Origin: Rathayibacter rathayi
Lineage (GTDB): Bacteria; Actinomycetota; Actinomycetes; Actinomycetales; Microbacteriaceae
DNA length: 64,000 nucleotides
Assembly: GCF_004011095.1 (NCBI RefSeq)
Contig: NZ_CP028129.1
Coordinates: forward strand, 2,976,001 to 3,040,000
Direction of reading: 5' to 3'
Each line of letters starts with the position of its first letter. Within the stretch, counting starts at the first letter, position 1. The position numbers were made by a program, and so were the translations under genes. The notes beneath the pieces are model-generated. The model had not been told where the DNA came from. It did no database searches and saw nothing but the letters and a program-made list of their open reading frames with translations. Positions 8,842 to 17,580 of the stretch are shown in pieces.

Positions 8842-8898
8842 CGTTACCTTTTCGTTACGAAGAAAATCGGCTACACGACCAAACCAGGGACACCCTGG
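8842..8898 (+). promoter_or_regulatory. Palindromes upstream of the molybdoenzyme gene
   Basis: TTCG-TTA-CGAA (8851-8861) is a perfect short inverted repeat, and CGTTAC occurs twice 11 bases apart (8842-8847 and 8853-8858), about one helical turn. A second perfect palindrome, CCAGGG-ACA-CCCTGG, lies at 8884-8898, 33 bases before the start. Either could be an operator. The identity of any regulator is not evident. Confidence 0.35.
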
Positions 8899-8931
8899 GA
8901 ATCGGCAGGTCGCGGGTGAAAACTCTCTCCT

Positions 8932-10521
8932 ATGAACCAGACAGTGGCACCCGTGCGCGAGCACCGAGCGCAATATCTCCTGCTCGCCGCGCTCGCGGGC
9001 ATCGTCACCGGAGGAGTCCTCCTCGCCGTCGCCGAGGTCGTCGCCCTCGCGGTCGCCCGGACGGCGAGCCCCGTGCTCGCGCTCGGCTCCTTCGTCGTCG
9101 ACATCGTCCCGCGCCCCCTCAAGGAGTTCGCGATCGAGACTTTCGGCGAGAACGACAAGACCTTCCTCCTCGCGAGCATCGGCGCCGCCGTCGTCGTTGC
9201 GGCCGCGATCGCCGGTGTGCTCCAGCTGATCCGCCCACCGCTGGGCCAGGTGCTGCTGATCATCGCGGGTGGCCTCTCGATCGCCGCCATCGTCACCCGC
9301 GCCGGAGCCGCTCCGCTGTCCGCGGTGCCCACTCTCGTCGGCCTCGTCGTCGCCATCCTTGTCATGCATCTGCTCTTTACTCGCCTGCGCGGCTGGCGTG
9401 CAGCACGGGTCTCGGAGGGGAGGGGAACATCCTCCGAGGCCCGTCCGGGAGCGCTTGAGCGCCGCGGCTTCTTCCGCATCGCGCTGATCACCGCCGTCGG
9501 CGCGGCCGTCGTCGGCACCGGAGCCCGCCTGGTGAACGTGGCGACCTCCTCGCTCGCCGGCGTCCGCAACGCCCTGCGCTTGCCGTCCCCCCGCAGCTCC
9601 GTCTCGGTGCCCGCCAGCGCCGAACTCGACATCGACGGCATCACCCCGCTCTACACGTCGAACGCCGACTTCTACCGTGTCGATACCGCCCTCACCGTCC
9701 CCAATCTCGATCCGTCGGCCTGGTCCTTAAAGATCTCCGGGATGGTCGAGCGTGAGATGACGCTGACCCTCCAGCAGATCTTCGATATGGGCCTGGACGA
9801 GTACGGCATCACCCTCACCTGCGTCTCGAACCAGGTCGGTGGCAACCTCGTCGGCAATGCGAAGTGGCTGGGCGTCCCGCTCCGCGACGTGCTGAAGATG
9901 GCCGGAGTTCAGAGCGGAGCCGACATGCTCCTCTCCACCAGCAGCGACGGCTACACCGCGTCCACCCCGATCAGCGCGGTCACCGACGAGAACCTCGACG
10001 CGATCCTCGCCATCGGTATGAACGGCGAGCCCCTTCCGTTCGAGCACGGCTTCCCGGTGCGGATGATCGTGCCCGGCCTCTACGGCTACGTCTCGGCCAC
10101 CAAGTGGCTCACCGAGCTGAAGGTCACCACCTTCGAGGCCGATCAGGCCTACTGGACCCCGCGCGGCTACTCCGCCGAGGCCCCTATCAAGATGTCCTCG
10201 CGGATCGACACCCCGCGGATCGGCGCGCCCGTCGCGTCGGGTGCCACCAAGATCGCCGGTGTCGCCTGGGCGCAGAGCATCGGCATCGAGAAGGTCGAGG
10301 TGAGCATCGACAGCGGCGACTGGCAGGAGGCGACGCTCTCGACTCCGGTCAACCTCGACACCTGGGTGCAGTGGTACGTCGACTGGGAGGCCCAGCCCGG
10401 CTCGCACTACGTCGCGGTGCGCGCGGTCGACAAGAACGGCCTGGTCCAGATCGAGGACCGCGCACCGGTCGCGCCCGACGGCTCCTCCGGCTGGCAGCGC
10501 ACGCTCATCAACGTCGCCTGA
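8932..10521 (+). CDS. Membrane-anchored molybdopterin-dependent oxidoreductase, sulfite-oxidase family
   Basis: The product is 529 residues. Residues 15-155 contain about four membrane segments, and a further hydrophobic segment (183-200) follows the RRGFFRIALI stretch, placing the catalytic part outside the membrane. The catalytic domain (about 225-430) carries ITLTCVSNQVGG, whose cysteine at residue 297 is the expected molybdenum ligand, then GLYGYVSATKWLTELK. A C-terminal Ig-like dimerisation domain with KVEVSIDSGDWQEATL ends the protein, as in sulfite oxidases. These enzymes transfer oxygen to or from small sulfur compounds; the exact substrate is unknown. No haem domain is present. The nearby molybdate importer at 15.7-18.9 kb may support it. 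Confidence 0.9.
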   Translation: MNQTVAPVREHRAQYLLLAALAGIVTGGVLLAVAEVVALAVARTASPVLALGSFVVDIVPRPLKEFAIETFGENDKTFLLASIGAAVVVAAAIAGVLQLIRPPLGQVLLIIAGGLSIAAIVTRAGAAPLSAVPTLVGLVVAILVMHLLFTRLRGWRAARVSEGRGTSSEARPGALERRGFFRIALITAVGAAVVGTGARLVNVATSSLAGVRNALRLPSPRSSVSVPASAELDIDGITPLYTSNADFYRVDTALTVPNLDPSAWSLKISGMVEREMTLTLQQIFDMGLDEYGITLTCVSNQVGGNLVGNAKWLGVPLRDVLKMAGVQSGADMLLSTSSDGYTASTPISAVTDENLDAILAIGMNGEPLPFEHGFPVRMIVPGLYGYVSATKWLTELKVTTFEADQAYWTPRGYSAEAPIKMSSRIDTPRIGAPVASGATKIAGVAWAQSIGIEKVEVSIDSGDWQEATLSTPVNLDTWVQWYVDWEAQPGSHYVAVRAVDKNGLVQIEDRAPVAPDGSSGWQRTLINVA

Positions 10522-10661
10522 CGCGCGGCGGGCACAGGACGTGGGCTGCTCGTTCTCCAGGATCTCGTCGTGGAACGAACCGCTGTGGACGACCGCGTCG
10601 CGACGGCGTCCCTCCTCGACGTAGCCGCCGCGCCACGGTGCTCTCGCGCCACCCGCACCCG

Positions 10662-10724
10662 CCGCGAGATGCCACTTACGCGCGTTTCCCTCGGCGTGTC
10701 GCCTACATAAGTGGCATCTCGCGG
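10662..10724. repeat. GCGAGATGCCACTT inverted repeat, copy 1
   Basis: Perfect 17-bp arms at 10662-10678 and 10708-10724 flank a 29-base centre containing GGCGTGTCGCC. It lies 141 bases after the molybdoenzyme stop. G-rich sequence follows the right arm. Three further copies of the same arms and centre occur at 18.1, 33.1 and 53.0 kb. Confidence 0.9.
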
Positions 10725-10783
10725 GGAGGTAGGGGAGGGGGCGGGCGGGAGGCGGAGGGGGCGGGGGCGGAGAGGGACGGGGG

Positions 10784-11109
10784 GCGCTGGCCGACCGAGG
10801 GTACGACGTGCTCCTCCCCGAATACCGGCGGGTCGGCGACGCGGGCGGAGGCTGACCGGCTACCGGCGACGACATCCTGGCTCTGATCGCTGCGCTGTCG
10901 ACCCTGCTCCCCGGCGCCGGAGTGGCGACCTCGTCGGCCACTCCGCAGGCGGGCATCTCGCCGTCTGGTCACAGGCCACCCCTCCGTTCGCCGCACATCG
11001 CCGCCGTCACGGCGTGCGCCTGCGCGAACTCGCGGGCACCAACCACCTCGACCTCGTCGATCCGACATGGCCTGCCTTCGCCGCACTGCTCGCCGCGCTC
11101 GCCCGCTGA
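10784..11109 (+). pseudogene. Alpha/beta-hydrolase pseudogene
   Basis: One frame reads LADRGYDVLLPEYRRVGDAG and, after an in-frame TGA, PATGDDILALIAALSTLLPG. A shifted frame then continues with GDLVGHSAGGHLAVWSQATP, carrying the GHSAGG nucleophile elbow. That frame ends RELAGTNHLDLVDPTWPAFA to a stop at 11109. This order matches small esterase/kynurenine-formamidase-like hydrolases, but the N-terminus and the middle of the fold are missing, and there is one stop and one frameshift. It is not expected to be functional. Confidence 0.6.
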
Positions 11110-11131
11110 CGCCGGGCGAGGGGAGCACGCG

Positions 11132-12178
11132 CTACAGGACCGGCGGGTAGAGGAAGAGCGGCACCTGCGCCGTGGGGAAGGTGCGGGTGACGTAGCTGTG
11201 CTTGCCGCCGTAGTTGTACTCCTCGAGGAGCACGGTGCCGTCCTCGTTGACCTTCTGCACGTAGGAGACGTGGTTGTAGGTCCACCACGCGACGCAGCCG
11301 ACGATGGGGACGCTGCTGGTCGCCCAGCCCTTCGCGGCCCAGTTGTCGGGCCACTCGTAGGCGCTGCCGCCGAGAGGCGTGATGGTGCCCCAGGTGTACT
11401 TCCACGGCGCGGAGGTGCGGCCGGCGTCGCGGTTCAGGCGCCAGGCGACGAAGTCGACGCACTCGCGGTAGTAGTAGCCCAGCGGCGAGAGCCCGCCGCC
11501 GTTGTCGTCGATGGTCTCGTGGGGCCAGGGGTAGTCGTCGCCGACCGCGCGCGTCTGCACGGTCGCGAACTCGCCGCCGTTGGAGCCGGAGAGCACGGCC
11601 GCCTGGCGGCTGGCTTCGTCGAGCTGCGTCTGGGTCGGAGCGGCGAAAGCGTCGCGGACGGCGGTCTGGCCGCTCGCGTCGGAGGAGACGGTCAGATTCT
11701 GCAGGCCGACCCGGTCCACGGCGGCGCGGCCGGTCGCGGTGCTGCGGGCGCCATACGCGGGGATCGCAGCGGTGGCGAAGAGGCCGCCGACCACCGAGAA
11801 GGTACCGAAGGCGAGGGCGCGGCGACTGAGGCCGCGGGTCCGGGCCGGTTCGGCAGCGCGGGGTGTAACGGAGCGCGAGGCGGAGCGGCGGGGCGCGGCG
11901 AGGCTCGAATGGTAAGCGGGGGAGGCGACGGCGGGCACGTCGACCGAGACGGTCGGAGCGGTCGTGACGGCGGCTGCATCGGAAGCGACGGCGGGCGCAG
12001 TGTCGTGAGGCGCAGCGACGGCGGGCGCAGTGTCGTGAGGCGCAGCAGTGGTGGCCGCCGCCGCATTAGCCGCCGCCACCGCGCGACGCTCGGCCTCGCG
12101 GGCCTCTCGTCGCGTCCGGGGCACACTCGTCCGGGTGCCGGCACTCTCCTCAGGGGTGGGAATGCCTGGCTTCGACAC
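11132..12178 (-). CDS. Exported CHAP-domain (amidase/endopeptidase-like) protein
   Basis: The product is 348 residues when started at the GTG at 12178, which has GAGGAGA nine bases upstream. The first 115 residues are alanine-, threonine- and arginine-rich and include two identical 30-base tandem repeats. An RGLSRRALAFGTFSVVGG stretch near residue 115 looks like an internal signal-anchor or Tat-like segment. The C-terminal 130 residues form a CHAP domain: YYYRECVDFVAWRLNRD with the catalytic cysteine and VAWWTYNHVSYVQKV with the histidine. CHAP domains cleave peptidoglycan cross-links or stems outside the membrane. It probably acts in cell-wall remodelling. The gene stands alone. Confidence 0.83.
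   Translation of the reverse strand: MSKPGIPTPEESAGTRTSVPRTRREAREAERRAVAAANAAAATTAAPHDTAPAVAAPHDTAPAVASDAAAVTTAPTVSVDVPAVASPAYHSSLAAPRRSASRSVTPRAAEPARTRGLSRRALAFGTFSVVGGLFATAAIPAYGARSTATGRAAVDRVGLQNLTVSSDASGQTAVRDAFAAPTQTQLDEASRQAAVLSGSNGGEFATVQTRAVGDDYPWPHETIDDNGGGLSPLGYYYRECVDFVAWRLNRDAGRTSAPWKYTWGTITPLGGSAYEWPDNWAAKGWATSSVPIVGCVAWWTYNHVSYVQKVNEDGTVLLEEYNYGGKHSYVTRTFPTAQVPLFLYPPVL
11985..12044 (-). repeat. 30-bp tandem repeat inside the CHAP gene
   Basis: Two identical 30-base units (11985-12014 and 12015-12044) encode the repeated decapeptide APAVAAPHDT in the low-complexity N-terminal region. Being a multiple of three, copy number could change without breaking the frame. Confidence 0.9.
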
Positions 12179-12372
12179 GCGTGCGTTCTCCTCGGTGACA
12201 GTTCTGACAATTGTGGCGGTGGTGACCGGGTGCCTGAACGGCATCCGGCGAGGAGCCACTCTAGCCCGAGGCCCGCACATCACGGAACGATCACGGCGGA
12301 TCAGGAGGGATGTTTCGGCTCCGCGCGCCCCTGCGGTGCCAGGATGGGGCGCAACCGGTGAAGGAGCTTCTC

Positions 12373-12927
12373 ATGACCGCACCCACGCCCAGCGAACCCA
12401 CCCCCAGCGCCGCCGCGCCGACCGGGCCCGTCCTCGTCGGCGTCGTCGACGGCCAGCGCCCCGAGGTCCTGCGCACCGCCGAGCGCGTCGCCGCCGATGC
12501 CGGAGCCGCGCTGCTGCTCCTGTCCGTCTCGGCGGATCCCTACCTCGTCGGCGAGTACGTCGATCCAATGACCGGTGGCATCCCGATCGGCTTCGTCGGG
12601 GCTGCCGTCGATCGAGGCGACGCTCCGACCCTCCCGCCCGGCCTGCGTGAGACGGTCGAGCGCCAGCTCGACGGCAGTCCTGTGGCGTGGTCGCTGCGGG
12701 CAGCCCGCGGAGAGCCGGCCCTGGCCCTCGCCGAGGTCGCCGACGAGGTCGATGCGCGGATGATCGTGGTCGGCACCCGCGATGCGGGCGTGCTCGCGAG
12801 CATCGCGGAATTCCTCAGTGGCAGTGTCGCCGCCCACCTCGCCCACCGTCAGCGCCGTCCCGTCCTCGTCGTCCCGCGCGCCGACCGCGACACCTCGCGT
12901 CCCGCGCCCTGGGACCTCGCGGAGTGA
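12373..12927 (+). CDS. Universal stress protein (UspA family), single domain
   Basis: The product is 184 residues. After a proline-rich leader it reads GPVLVGVVDGQRPEVLRTA, then a long central loop, and ends RMIVVGTRDAGVLASIAEFL followed by GSVAAHLAHRQRRPVLVVP. The last part is the Usp nucleotide-binding signature G-x2-G-x9-G-S. Universal stress proteins bind ATP or AMP and adjust physiology under stress. AAGGAG is centred 7 bases before the ATG at 12373. The next gene starts at the GTG overlapping this stop (GTGA), so it is coupled to the fluoride-channel pair. Confidence 0.87.
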   Translation: MTAPTPSEPTPSAAAPTGPVLVGVVDGQRPEVLRTAERVAADAGAALLLLSVSADPYLVGEYVDPMTGGIPIGFVGAAVDRGDAPTLPPGLRETVERQLDGSPVAWSLRAARGEPALALAEVADEVDARMIVVGTRDAGVLASIAEFLSGSVAAHLAHRQRRPVLVVPRADRDTSRPAPWDLAE

Positions 12928-13337
12928 CGCGACCCCTCCACCTGCGGCCCGCTGAGATCCTCCTGGTCGCCGCGGGCGGAACGGTCGGTACCGCGGCTCG
13001 CGCGGCGATCGGCGCCGCGCTGCCCCCGTGGGGGGTTGTGCCGATCGCGACGCTCGTCGTCAACCTGCCCGGCGCGTTCCTCCTGGGCCTGCTGCTGGAG
13101 GCGCTGGCGCTGCGCGGATCGGACGACGGGAGCCGCCGCACTCTGCGCCTCCTGCTCGGCACCGGTGTGCTCGGCGGCTTCACCACCTACAGCACCTTCT
13201 CGCTCGACTCGGTCGCGCTGCTGCAGGGTGAGCACGGTGTCGAGTACCTCGCGTACACCGGTGGCTCGCTCGTGGTGGGCGTGCTCGCCGCCGCACTGGG
13301 CATCGCGGTCGCAGGGAGCCGGAGGCGAGCGGGGTGA
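12924..13337 (+). CDS. crcB: Fluoride channel subunit FluC/CrcB (first of a pair)
   Basis: The product is 137 residues with four predicted membrane helices. GGTVGTAARAAIGAALPP opens the fold, NLPGAFLLG is the conserved pore helix, and GTGVLGGFTTYSTFSLD is the signature loop with the pore phenylalanine/threonine/serine ladder. FluC channels export fluoride passively. The GTG start overlaps the upstream usp stop, and its stop overlaps the next crcB start. In Gram-positive bacteria such pairs usually form an antiparallel heterodimer. Confidence 0.92.
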   Translation: MTRPLHLRPAEILLVAAGGTVGTAARAAIGAALPPWGVVPIATLVVNLPGAFLLGLLLEALALRGSDDGSRRTLRLLLGTGVLGGFTTYSTFSLDSVALLQGEHGVEYLAYTGGSLVVGVLAAALGIAVAGSRRRAG

Positions 13338-13717
13338 CGTTGGGTCTGCTGCTCGCGGTCGCTCTCGCGGGCGGAGTCGGCGCCGCGGCGCGGGTGGTGG
13401 TCGACTCGATCGCTCGTTCGCTCGTGCCCGCGCGCTGGCCGGTTGGCACCGCGCTGATTAATGTCAGCGGGTCGCTGCTGCTCGGGGTGGTCACCGGGCT
13501 CGTACTGGCCGGGGTCCTCGACCCGGTCTGGCGGGCCGTGCTCGGGACGGGCGTGCTCGGCGGCTTCACCACGTTCAGCACGGCGAGCGTCGAGACCGCG
13601 CGGCTGCTGCTCGAGCGGCGCTGGGCGGCCGGGCTGGGCTACGGGATCGGCACGGCAGCGCTCGCCATCGCTGCGGCGGCCGCGGGGCTCGCGCTGACGG
13701 GCGCTCGATTCTCCTGA
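13334..13717 (+). CDS. crcB: Fluoride channel subunit FluC/CrcB (second of a pair)
   Basis: The product is 127 residues with four membrane helices. ALINVSGSLLLGVVTG and GTGVLGGFTTFSTASVE carry the conserved asparagine and the fluoride-selectivity signature. It overlaps the first crcB by 4 bases (GTGA), so the two subunits are made at matched rates. I looked for a fluoride riboswitch before the usp-crcB-crcB unit and did not find a convincing one. Confidence 0.93.
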   Translation: MTLGLLLAVALAGGVGAAARVVVDSIARSLVPARWPVGTALINVSGSLLLGVVTGLVLAGVLDPVWRAVLGTGVLGGFTTFSTASVETARLLLERRWAAGLGYGIGTAALAIAAAAAGLALTGARFS

Positions 13718-13902
13718 GTCGGGCCCACTCCGCCGCGTGACCCGGCCCGTGCGCCCGCCTCGTGCACCCGGCCCCGTCACTCCTGAATCCCCCGCTCGCG
13801 GGCCAGAGGCCGTCCCGCTCCGCGGGTCGCAGGGGATCCGCGGGCGAAACCCCCCTCTTCGAGGTACGCCCCGACCTCCGTGGTGTGGGTGAAGATGGGC
13901 GA

Positions 13903-14568
13903 ATGACATCCGTGGGGGGCGTTTCGGAGCTGAGGCTGGCCGTCGTCGACGACCAGCCGCTCTACCGCCACATGCTGACCTCGCTGTTGCGCTCCAACCC
14001 GAGCGTGCAGAGCGTCGTGGAGGCCTGCTCCGCCGCGCAGGCGCGGTCGGTGCTGCGACCAGCAGAGCTCGACGTCGCGATCCTCGACATCGAGCTGGGC
14101 GACGGAGATGGCATCGACCTCGGACGCCGGCTCCGGACCACCGCGCCCGAGCTGGGCATCGTCCTGCTCTCGGCGGTCGATGCGATGCACCGCTTCCTCC
14201 GCCTCGACCGCGCAGAGGCGCGCGGCTGGAGCTACCTCTCGAAAAGCTCCTCCCTCTCGGCGCCCGCGCTGCTCAGCTCCGTGCGCGCGACCGCGGACGG
14301 CCGCACCGTGCTCGATCCTGCGCTGGTCGCCGCCCGGTCCGCCCGCCGCGACTCCCCGGTCGCCGCCCTCAGCCCGCGCCAGTACGAGGTGCTCGCGGGT
14401 CTCGCCTCCGGCCTGACCAACGCCGCGATCGGCGAGCGCCTGGGCATCGCGGTCCGCTCGGTCGACAACCACGTCAACGCCGTCTACTCCGCCCTCGGCG
14501 TCCGCTCCGACGGTGAGCGGAACCCGCGGGTCGACGCGACCCTCCAGTTCCTCGAGCACACCGGATGA
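13903..14568 (+). CDS. LuxR/NarL-type response regulator
   Basis: The product is 221 residues. The receiver domain begins RLAVVDDQPLYRHML with paired acidic residues, has the phospho-acceptor region DVAILDIELGDGDG and ends with YLSKSSS, where the conserved lysine lies. The C-terminal HTH domain reads LSPRQYEVLAGLASGLTNAA then IGERLGIAVRSVDNHVNAVY. It should bind DNA when phosphorylated by the kinase encoded next, whose start overlaps its stop (ATGA). I chose the ATG at 13903; an upstream in-frame extension looks non-coding. Target genes are not apparent. Confidence 0.92.
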   Translation: MTSVGGVSELRLAVVDDQPLYRHMLTSLLRSNPSVQSVVEACSAAQARSVLRPAELDVAILDIELGDGDGIDLGRRLRTTAPELGIVLLSAVDAMHRFLRLDRAEARGWSYLSKSSSLSAPALLSSVRATADGRTVLDPALVAARSARRDSPVAALSPRQYEVLAGLASGLTNAAIGERLGIAVRSVDNHVNAVYSALGVRSDGERNPRVDATLQFLEHTG

Positions 14569-15719
14569 ACGTCGAGCCGGGCGACGTGCGCGAGGACAAC
14601 CGGATCGTCCTCGGCGCGATGGCCCTCCTCGGCGGGGTCCTCTCGCTGCTCGCCGCGCTTCAGGCCGTCTTCGCGCTCGGCATCCTGTCGCAGACACTCC
14701 GGGGCGTCGATGCCGGCCCGCTGCTCGACGTCACGACGCGGGTGCTGGTCAACGTCTCGACGATCGCGCTCGCGATCGCACTGGTCGCGCTGCTGCGTCC
14801 GGAGCGCTTCTCTGGTGGCAACCGGGTCACCCGGACAGCACTGATCGCGGTGGGCGTGGGAGTCGTGCGCTGCACTCTCCAGGTGCTCACGGGTATCTAC
14901 CCGATCGCCGCCCTTCTCGCGATCGTGATCGAGCTGGTGGTGGGATCCGTGGTGATCGCGTTGATCTGCGGCTACGGCTACCTGCTGGTGAGAGCCGCGC
15001 GGCGGGTGCGCGAGAAGGAGCGGGAGCACGCCCACGCCCGCGTGCAGGCGGTCGAGGCGGTACAGGCGCTCCAGCGCGAGGAGCTGCGGGTGCGGCGCGA
15101 CGTGGCGCAGAGCCTGCACGGCCGGCTGCAGAACGGCCTCGTGGTGCTGGCCGCCGAACTGCACGCGGTCGCGAGCGCGGCGGATCCGGACGTCTCGGCC
15201 CGCCTGCTCGCGATCGCCGCCCGCCTTGATCGCTTGCGCGAGGAGGAGGTGCGCAGCGTGGGACACGCCCTCTACCCGGTCGAGATCGACCACGGCCTGG
15301 TCGCCGCCGTGCGCGACCTCCTCGCCCGCCTCCCGCCGGAGATCGCCGTCGACCTCGACCTCGGCCGGATCTCGGAGCCCGCCGCCGAGGGCCGCGAGCC
15401 GCCGCTGGATCAGCGGTTGCTGCTCGTCCGGCTCCTGGAGGAGGGCCTCACCAATGCGCTGAAGCACGGCGGCGCCTCGTCGCTGCGGGTCCGGGGTGCG
15501 CTGCAGGCGGGCGTGGTGGTGCTCACCCTTGACGACGACGGGAGCGGGGTCGCTGCGGGCGCGACGCGCTCGGGACTGACCCGGCTGGACGGGCAGCTCG
15601 CGGTCTACGGAGGCTCGCTGACGCTCTCGGACTCGCCGGTGCTCGCGGGTGCGCGGCTGCGAGTGCGACTCCCGATCTGCGACGGGGCGTCGGTGAAGAC
15701 CGACGCTCAGGCCGGGTAG
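14565..15719 (+). CDS. Membrane sensor histidine kinase, HisKA_3 type
   Basis: The product is 384 residues. The first 150 hold about four membrane segments without a large external domain, so the signal may be sensed within the membrane. A charged coiled-coil linker (REKEREHAHARVQAVEAVQ) leads to RRDVAQSLHGRLQNGLVVL, whose histidine is the phosphorylation site. The ATPase domain contains RLLEEGLTNALKHGGAS and TLDDDGSGVAAG, but the glycine-rich lid is short. It pairs with the upstream LuxR-type regulator. Its 3' end overlaps the modC 3' end on the other strand by 13 bases. Confidence 0.9.
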   Translation: MNVEPGDVREDNRIVLGAMALLGGVLSLLAALQAVFALGILSQTLRGVDAGPLLDVTTRVLVNVSTIALAIALVALLRPERFSGGNRVTRTALIAVGVGVVRCTLQVLTGIYPIAALLAIVIELVVGSVVIALICGYGYLLVRAARRVREKEREHAHARVQAVEAVQALQREELRVRRDVAQSLHGRLQNGLVVLAAELHAVASAADPDVSARLLAIAARLDRLREEEVRSVGHALYPVEIDHGLVAAVRDLLARLPPEIAVDLDLGRISEPAAEGREPPLDQRLLLVRLLEEGLTNALKHGGASSLRVRGALQAGVVVLTLDDDGSGVAAGATRSGLTRLDGQLAVYGGSLTLSDSPVLAGARLRVRLPICDGASVKTDAQAG

Positions 15720-16792
15720 ATCAGCAGCGACTGCGCAGCGACGTGGAAGCGGGCCTCTCGGCCCGGGGCGAGGTCGAGCCTCGCCGCGTGGGCCGGGGCG
15801 ATGTCGGCGCCGAGGAGCGCACTGCGCACCCGCACCGCGTCGCCGTGCTGCTCCACGTCGGTGATCACGGCGCGCACGCCTCCCGCGCCGCCGCCATTGC
15901 CCTCGCTCCCCTCGCTCCCCTCGCTCCCCTCGCTCCCCTCGCGCCCCTCGCTCACCTCGGTGACCGAGACGGCGGAGGGGCGGACCGCCGCGAGCACCGC
16001 GGCACCGACCGCGACCGGCTCGGCCGCGACTCCGGCGAGCTCGTACCCGTCGTGGGTGCGCAGTCCCGCCGCCGTGCGGACGCCCGCGAGCAGGTCGAGC
16101 CCGGAGAGCTGCGCGGTGAACGCCGTGCGCGGGCGGGTGAGGACCCGGCTGGTCGGCCCCTCCTCGACTACCCGGCCGCCGTGCAGGACCAGCACCCGGT
16201 CGGCGAGCGTCCAGGCGTCGAGCACGTCGTGGGTGACCACGATCGCCGAGCGCTCGGCGAGCACCTCGCGCAGCATCCGCCGGAGCACCGGAGCGACCCG
16301 GGTGTCGACCGCGGCCAGTGGCTCGTCGAGGAGCAGGAGGCGCGGGTCGGTCGCGAGCGCCCGGGCGAGGGCCACCCGCTGCGCCTGCCCGCCGGAGAGG
16401 CTCGCCGGGCGCCGATCGGCCAGGTCGGCCACCCCTGCGGCGGCCAGCTCGCGCTCGGCCCGCGCGCGCGACTCCGCCCGCCCTGCCCCTGCACTGCGCG
16501 GCCCGAACGCCGCGTTCTCGCGCACGCTGAGGTGCGGGAACAGCAACGGATCCTGCGCGAGCAGGGCGACAGGGCGGCGGTGCGGAGGCGTCCAGCGGCG
16601 GTCGTCGAAGAGCACCGCCGCTCCCACACTCGCCCGGCCGGCATCGGCGTGGACGAGGCCGGCGATCAGCTCGAGCACAGTCGACTTGCCCGCGCCGTTG
16701 GGGCCGAGCAGTGCGAGAGTCTCGCCCTCGGCTACGTCGATCCGCACGTCGATCCCGCGTGCCGCGAGCCGCGCCTCCAACCGCAGGCTCAC
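15707..16792 (-). CDS. modC: Molybdate ABC transporter ATP-binding protein ModC
   Basis: The product is 361 residues. Walker A is GPNGAGKST (30-38), the signature is [16 protein letters not shown] (about 128-143), and Walker B is [15 protein letters not shown]. The C-terminal third contains a Mop/TOBE-like molybdate-binding region split by a GSE tripeptide repeat and a glycine-rich linker. ModC drives molybdate import through ModB. The GTG start at 16792 overlaps the modB stop (GTGA). The upstream genes of the same strand are modB, a molybdate-binding HTH gene and modA. Confidence 0.92.
   Translation of the reverse strand: MSLRLEARLAARGIDVRIDVAEGETLALLGPNGAGKSTVLELIAGLVHADAGRASVGAAVLFDDRRWTPPHRRPVALLAQDPLLFPHLSVRENAAFGPRSAGAGRAESRARAERELAAAGVADLADRRPASLSGGQAQRVALARALATDPRLLLLDEPLAAVDTRVAPVLRRMLREVLAERSAIVVTHDVLDAWTLADRVLVLHGGRVVEEGPTSRVLTRPRTAFTAQLSGLDLLAGVRTAAGLRTHDGYELAGVAAEPVAVGAAVLAAVRPSAVSVTEVSEGREGSEGSEGSEGSEGNGGGAGGVRAVITDVEQHGDAVRVRSALLGADIAPAHAARLDLAPGREARFHVAAQSLLIYPA
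15901..15954 (-). repeat. 9-bp tandem repeat inside modC
   Basis: Six 9-base units (four identical CCTCGCTCC, then CCTCGCGCC and CCTCGCTCA) encode a run of Gly-Ser-Glu tripeptides. It lies in the linker of the TOBE region. Perfect units suggest slippage, and any change keeps the frame. Confidence 0.92.
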
Positions 16793-17580
16793 CGCGGCAC
16801 CCCCCGGGCCGAGCGGCCGTGCGCGAGCCCGATCACGAGCACGGCGACCACCACCAGCACCAGCGCCAGGGCGACCGCTGCGTCCGGGTCGCTCTCGCGT
16901 TGCAGGTAGATCTCGAGCGGGAGGGTGCGCGTCGTGCCCTCGAGGCTGCCCGCGAAGGTCAGCGTCGCGCCGAACTCGCCCAGCGCCCGGGCGAACGAGA
17001 GGATAGCGCCCGAGGCCAGTCCCGGCAGGATCAGCGGCAGCGTGATCCGCCGCAGCACCGTCGCAGGGGAGGCGCCCAGCGTCGCGGCGACCGCCTCGTA
17101 CCGGGCGCCGGCGCTGCGCAGCGCCCCCTCTAGCGTCAGCACCAGGAAAGGCAGCGCCACGAAGGTCTGCGCGAGCACTACGGCCGTCGTCGAGAACGCG
17201 ATGCGGATGCCGGCCGCCTCCAGCGCACCCCCGAGCAGGCCCGTCCTGCCGAAGGTGTACAGCAGCGCCAGCCCGCCGACGACCGGCGGTAGTACCAGCG
17301 GCAGCAGCACCAGCGAGCGGAGGAGGCGCTGCCCGGGAAAGGCGGTGCGCGCGAGCACCAGGGCCATCGGCGTCCCGAGCAGCAGGCACAGGAGGGTCGC
17401 GGCGGCGGAGGTGCGCAGGCTCAGCAGGAGCGCGGCGACGGAGGAGTCGGAGCTGATCAGCGGGACGAACTGCGGCCAGTCGACCCGGGTGAGGATCGCG
17501 ACGAGCGGCAGCACCACGAGCAGGGCGCCGAGCGCGGCGACCGCCACGACCCAGCGCGGCAGACCGGAGCCGGTGCGCAT
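16789..17580 (-). CDS. modB: Molybdate ABC transporter permease ModB
   Basis: The product is 263 residues with about six membrane helices. The permease EAA loop reads [19 protein letters not shown], where it contacts ModC, and [16 protein letters not shown] is highly typical of ModB. It forms the membrane channel for molybdate. The ATG at 17580 overlaps the upstream HTH gene stop by one base, and its own stop overlaps modC. Confidence 0.93.
   Translation of the reverse strand: MRTGSGLPRWVVAVAALGALLVVLPLVAILTRVDWPQFVPLISSDSSVAALLLSLRTSAAATLLCLLLGTPMALVLARTAFPGQRLLRSLVLLPLVLPPVVGGLALLYTFGRTGLLGGALEAAGIRIAFSTTAVVLAQTFVALPFLVLTLEGALRSAGARYEAVAATLGASPATVLRRITLPLILPGLASGAILSFARALGEFGATLTFAGSLEGTTRTLPLEIYLQRESDPDAAVALALVLVVVAVLVIGLAHGRSARGVPR

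Larger units (their letters stand above)
8451..8931. other. Decayed intergenic stretch before the molybdoenzyme gene
   Basis: This 480-base stretch contains the half-repeat at 8518-8538, a possible UvrA-like scrap at 8726-8790 and, near its right end, small palindromes just upstream of the molybdoenzyme start. I see no intact gene in it. Confidence 0.5.

Noticed and set aside
9727..10956. A 409-codon minus-strand frame across the molybdoenzyme gene
   Set aside because: It is the antisense shadow of a clearly assigned protein and runs into a repeat.
12180..12372. Possible fluoride riboswitch before the usp-crcB-crcB operon
   Set aside because: No conserved pseudoknot-like core (GGNGAU...CUGAU) could be recognised.
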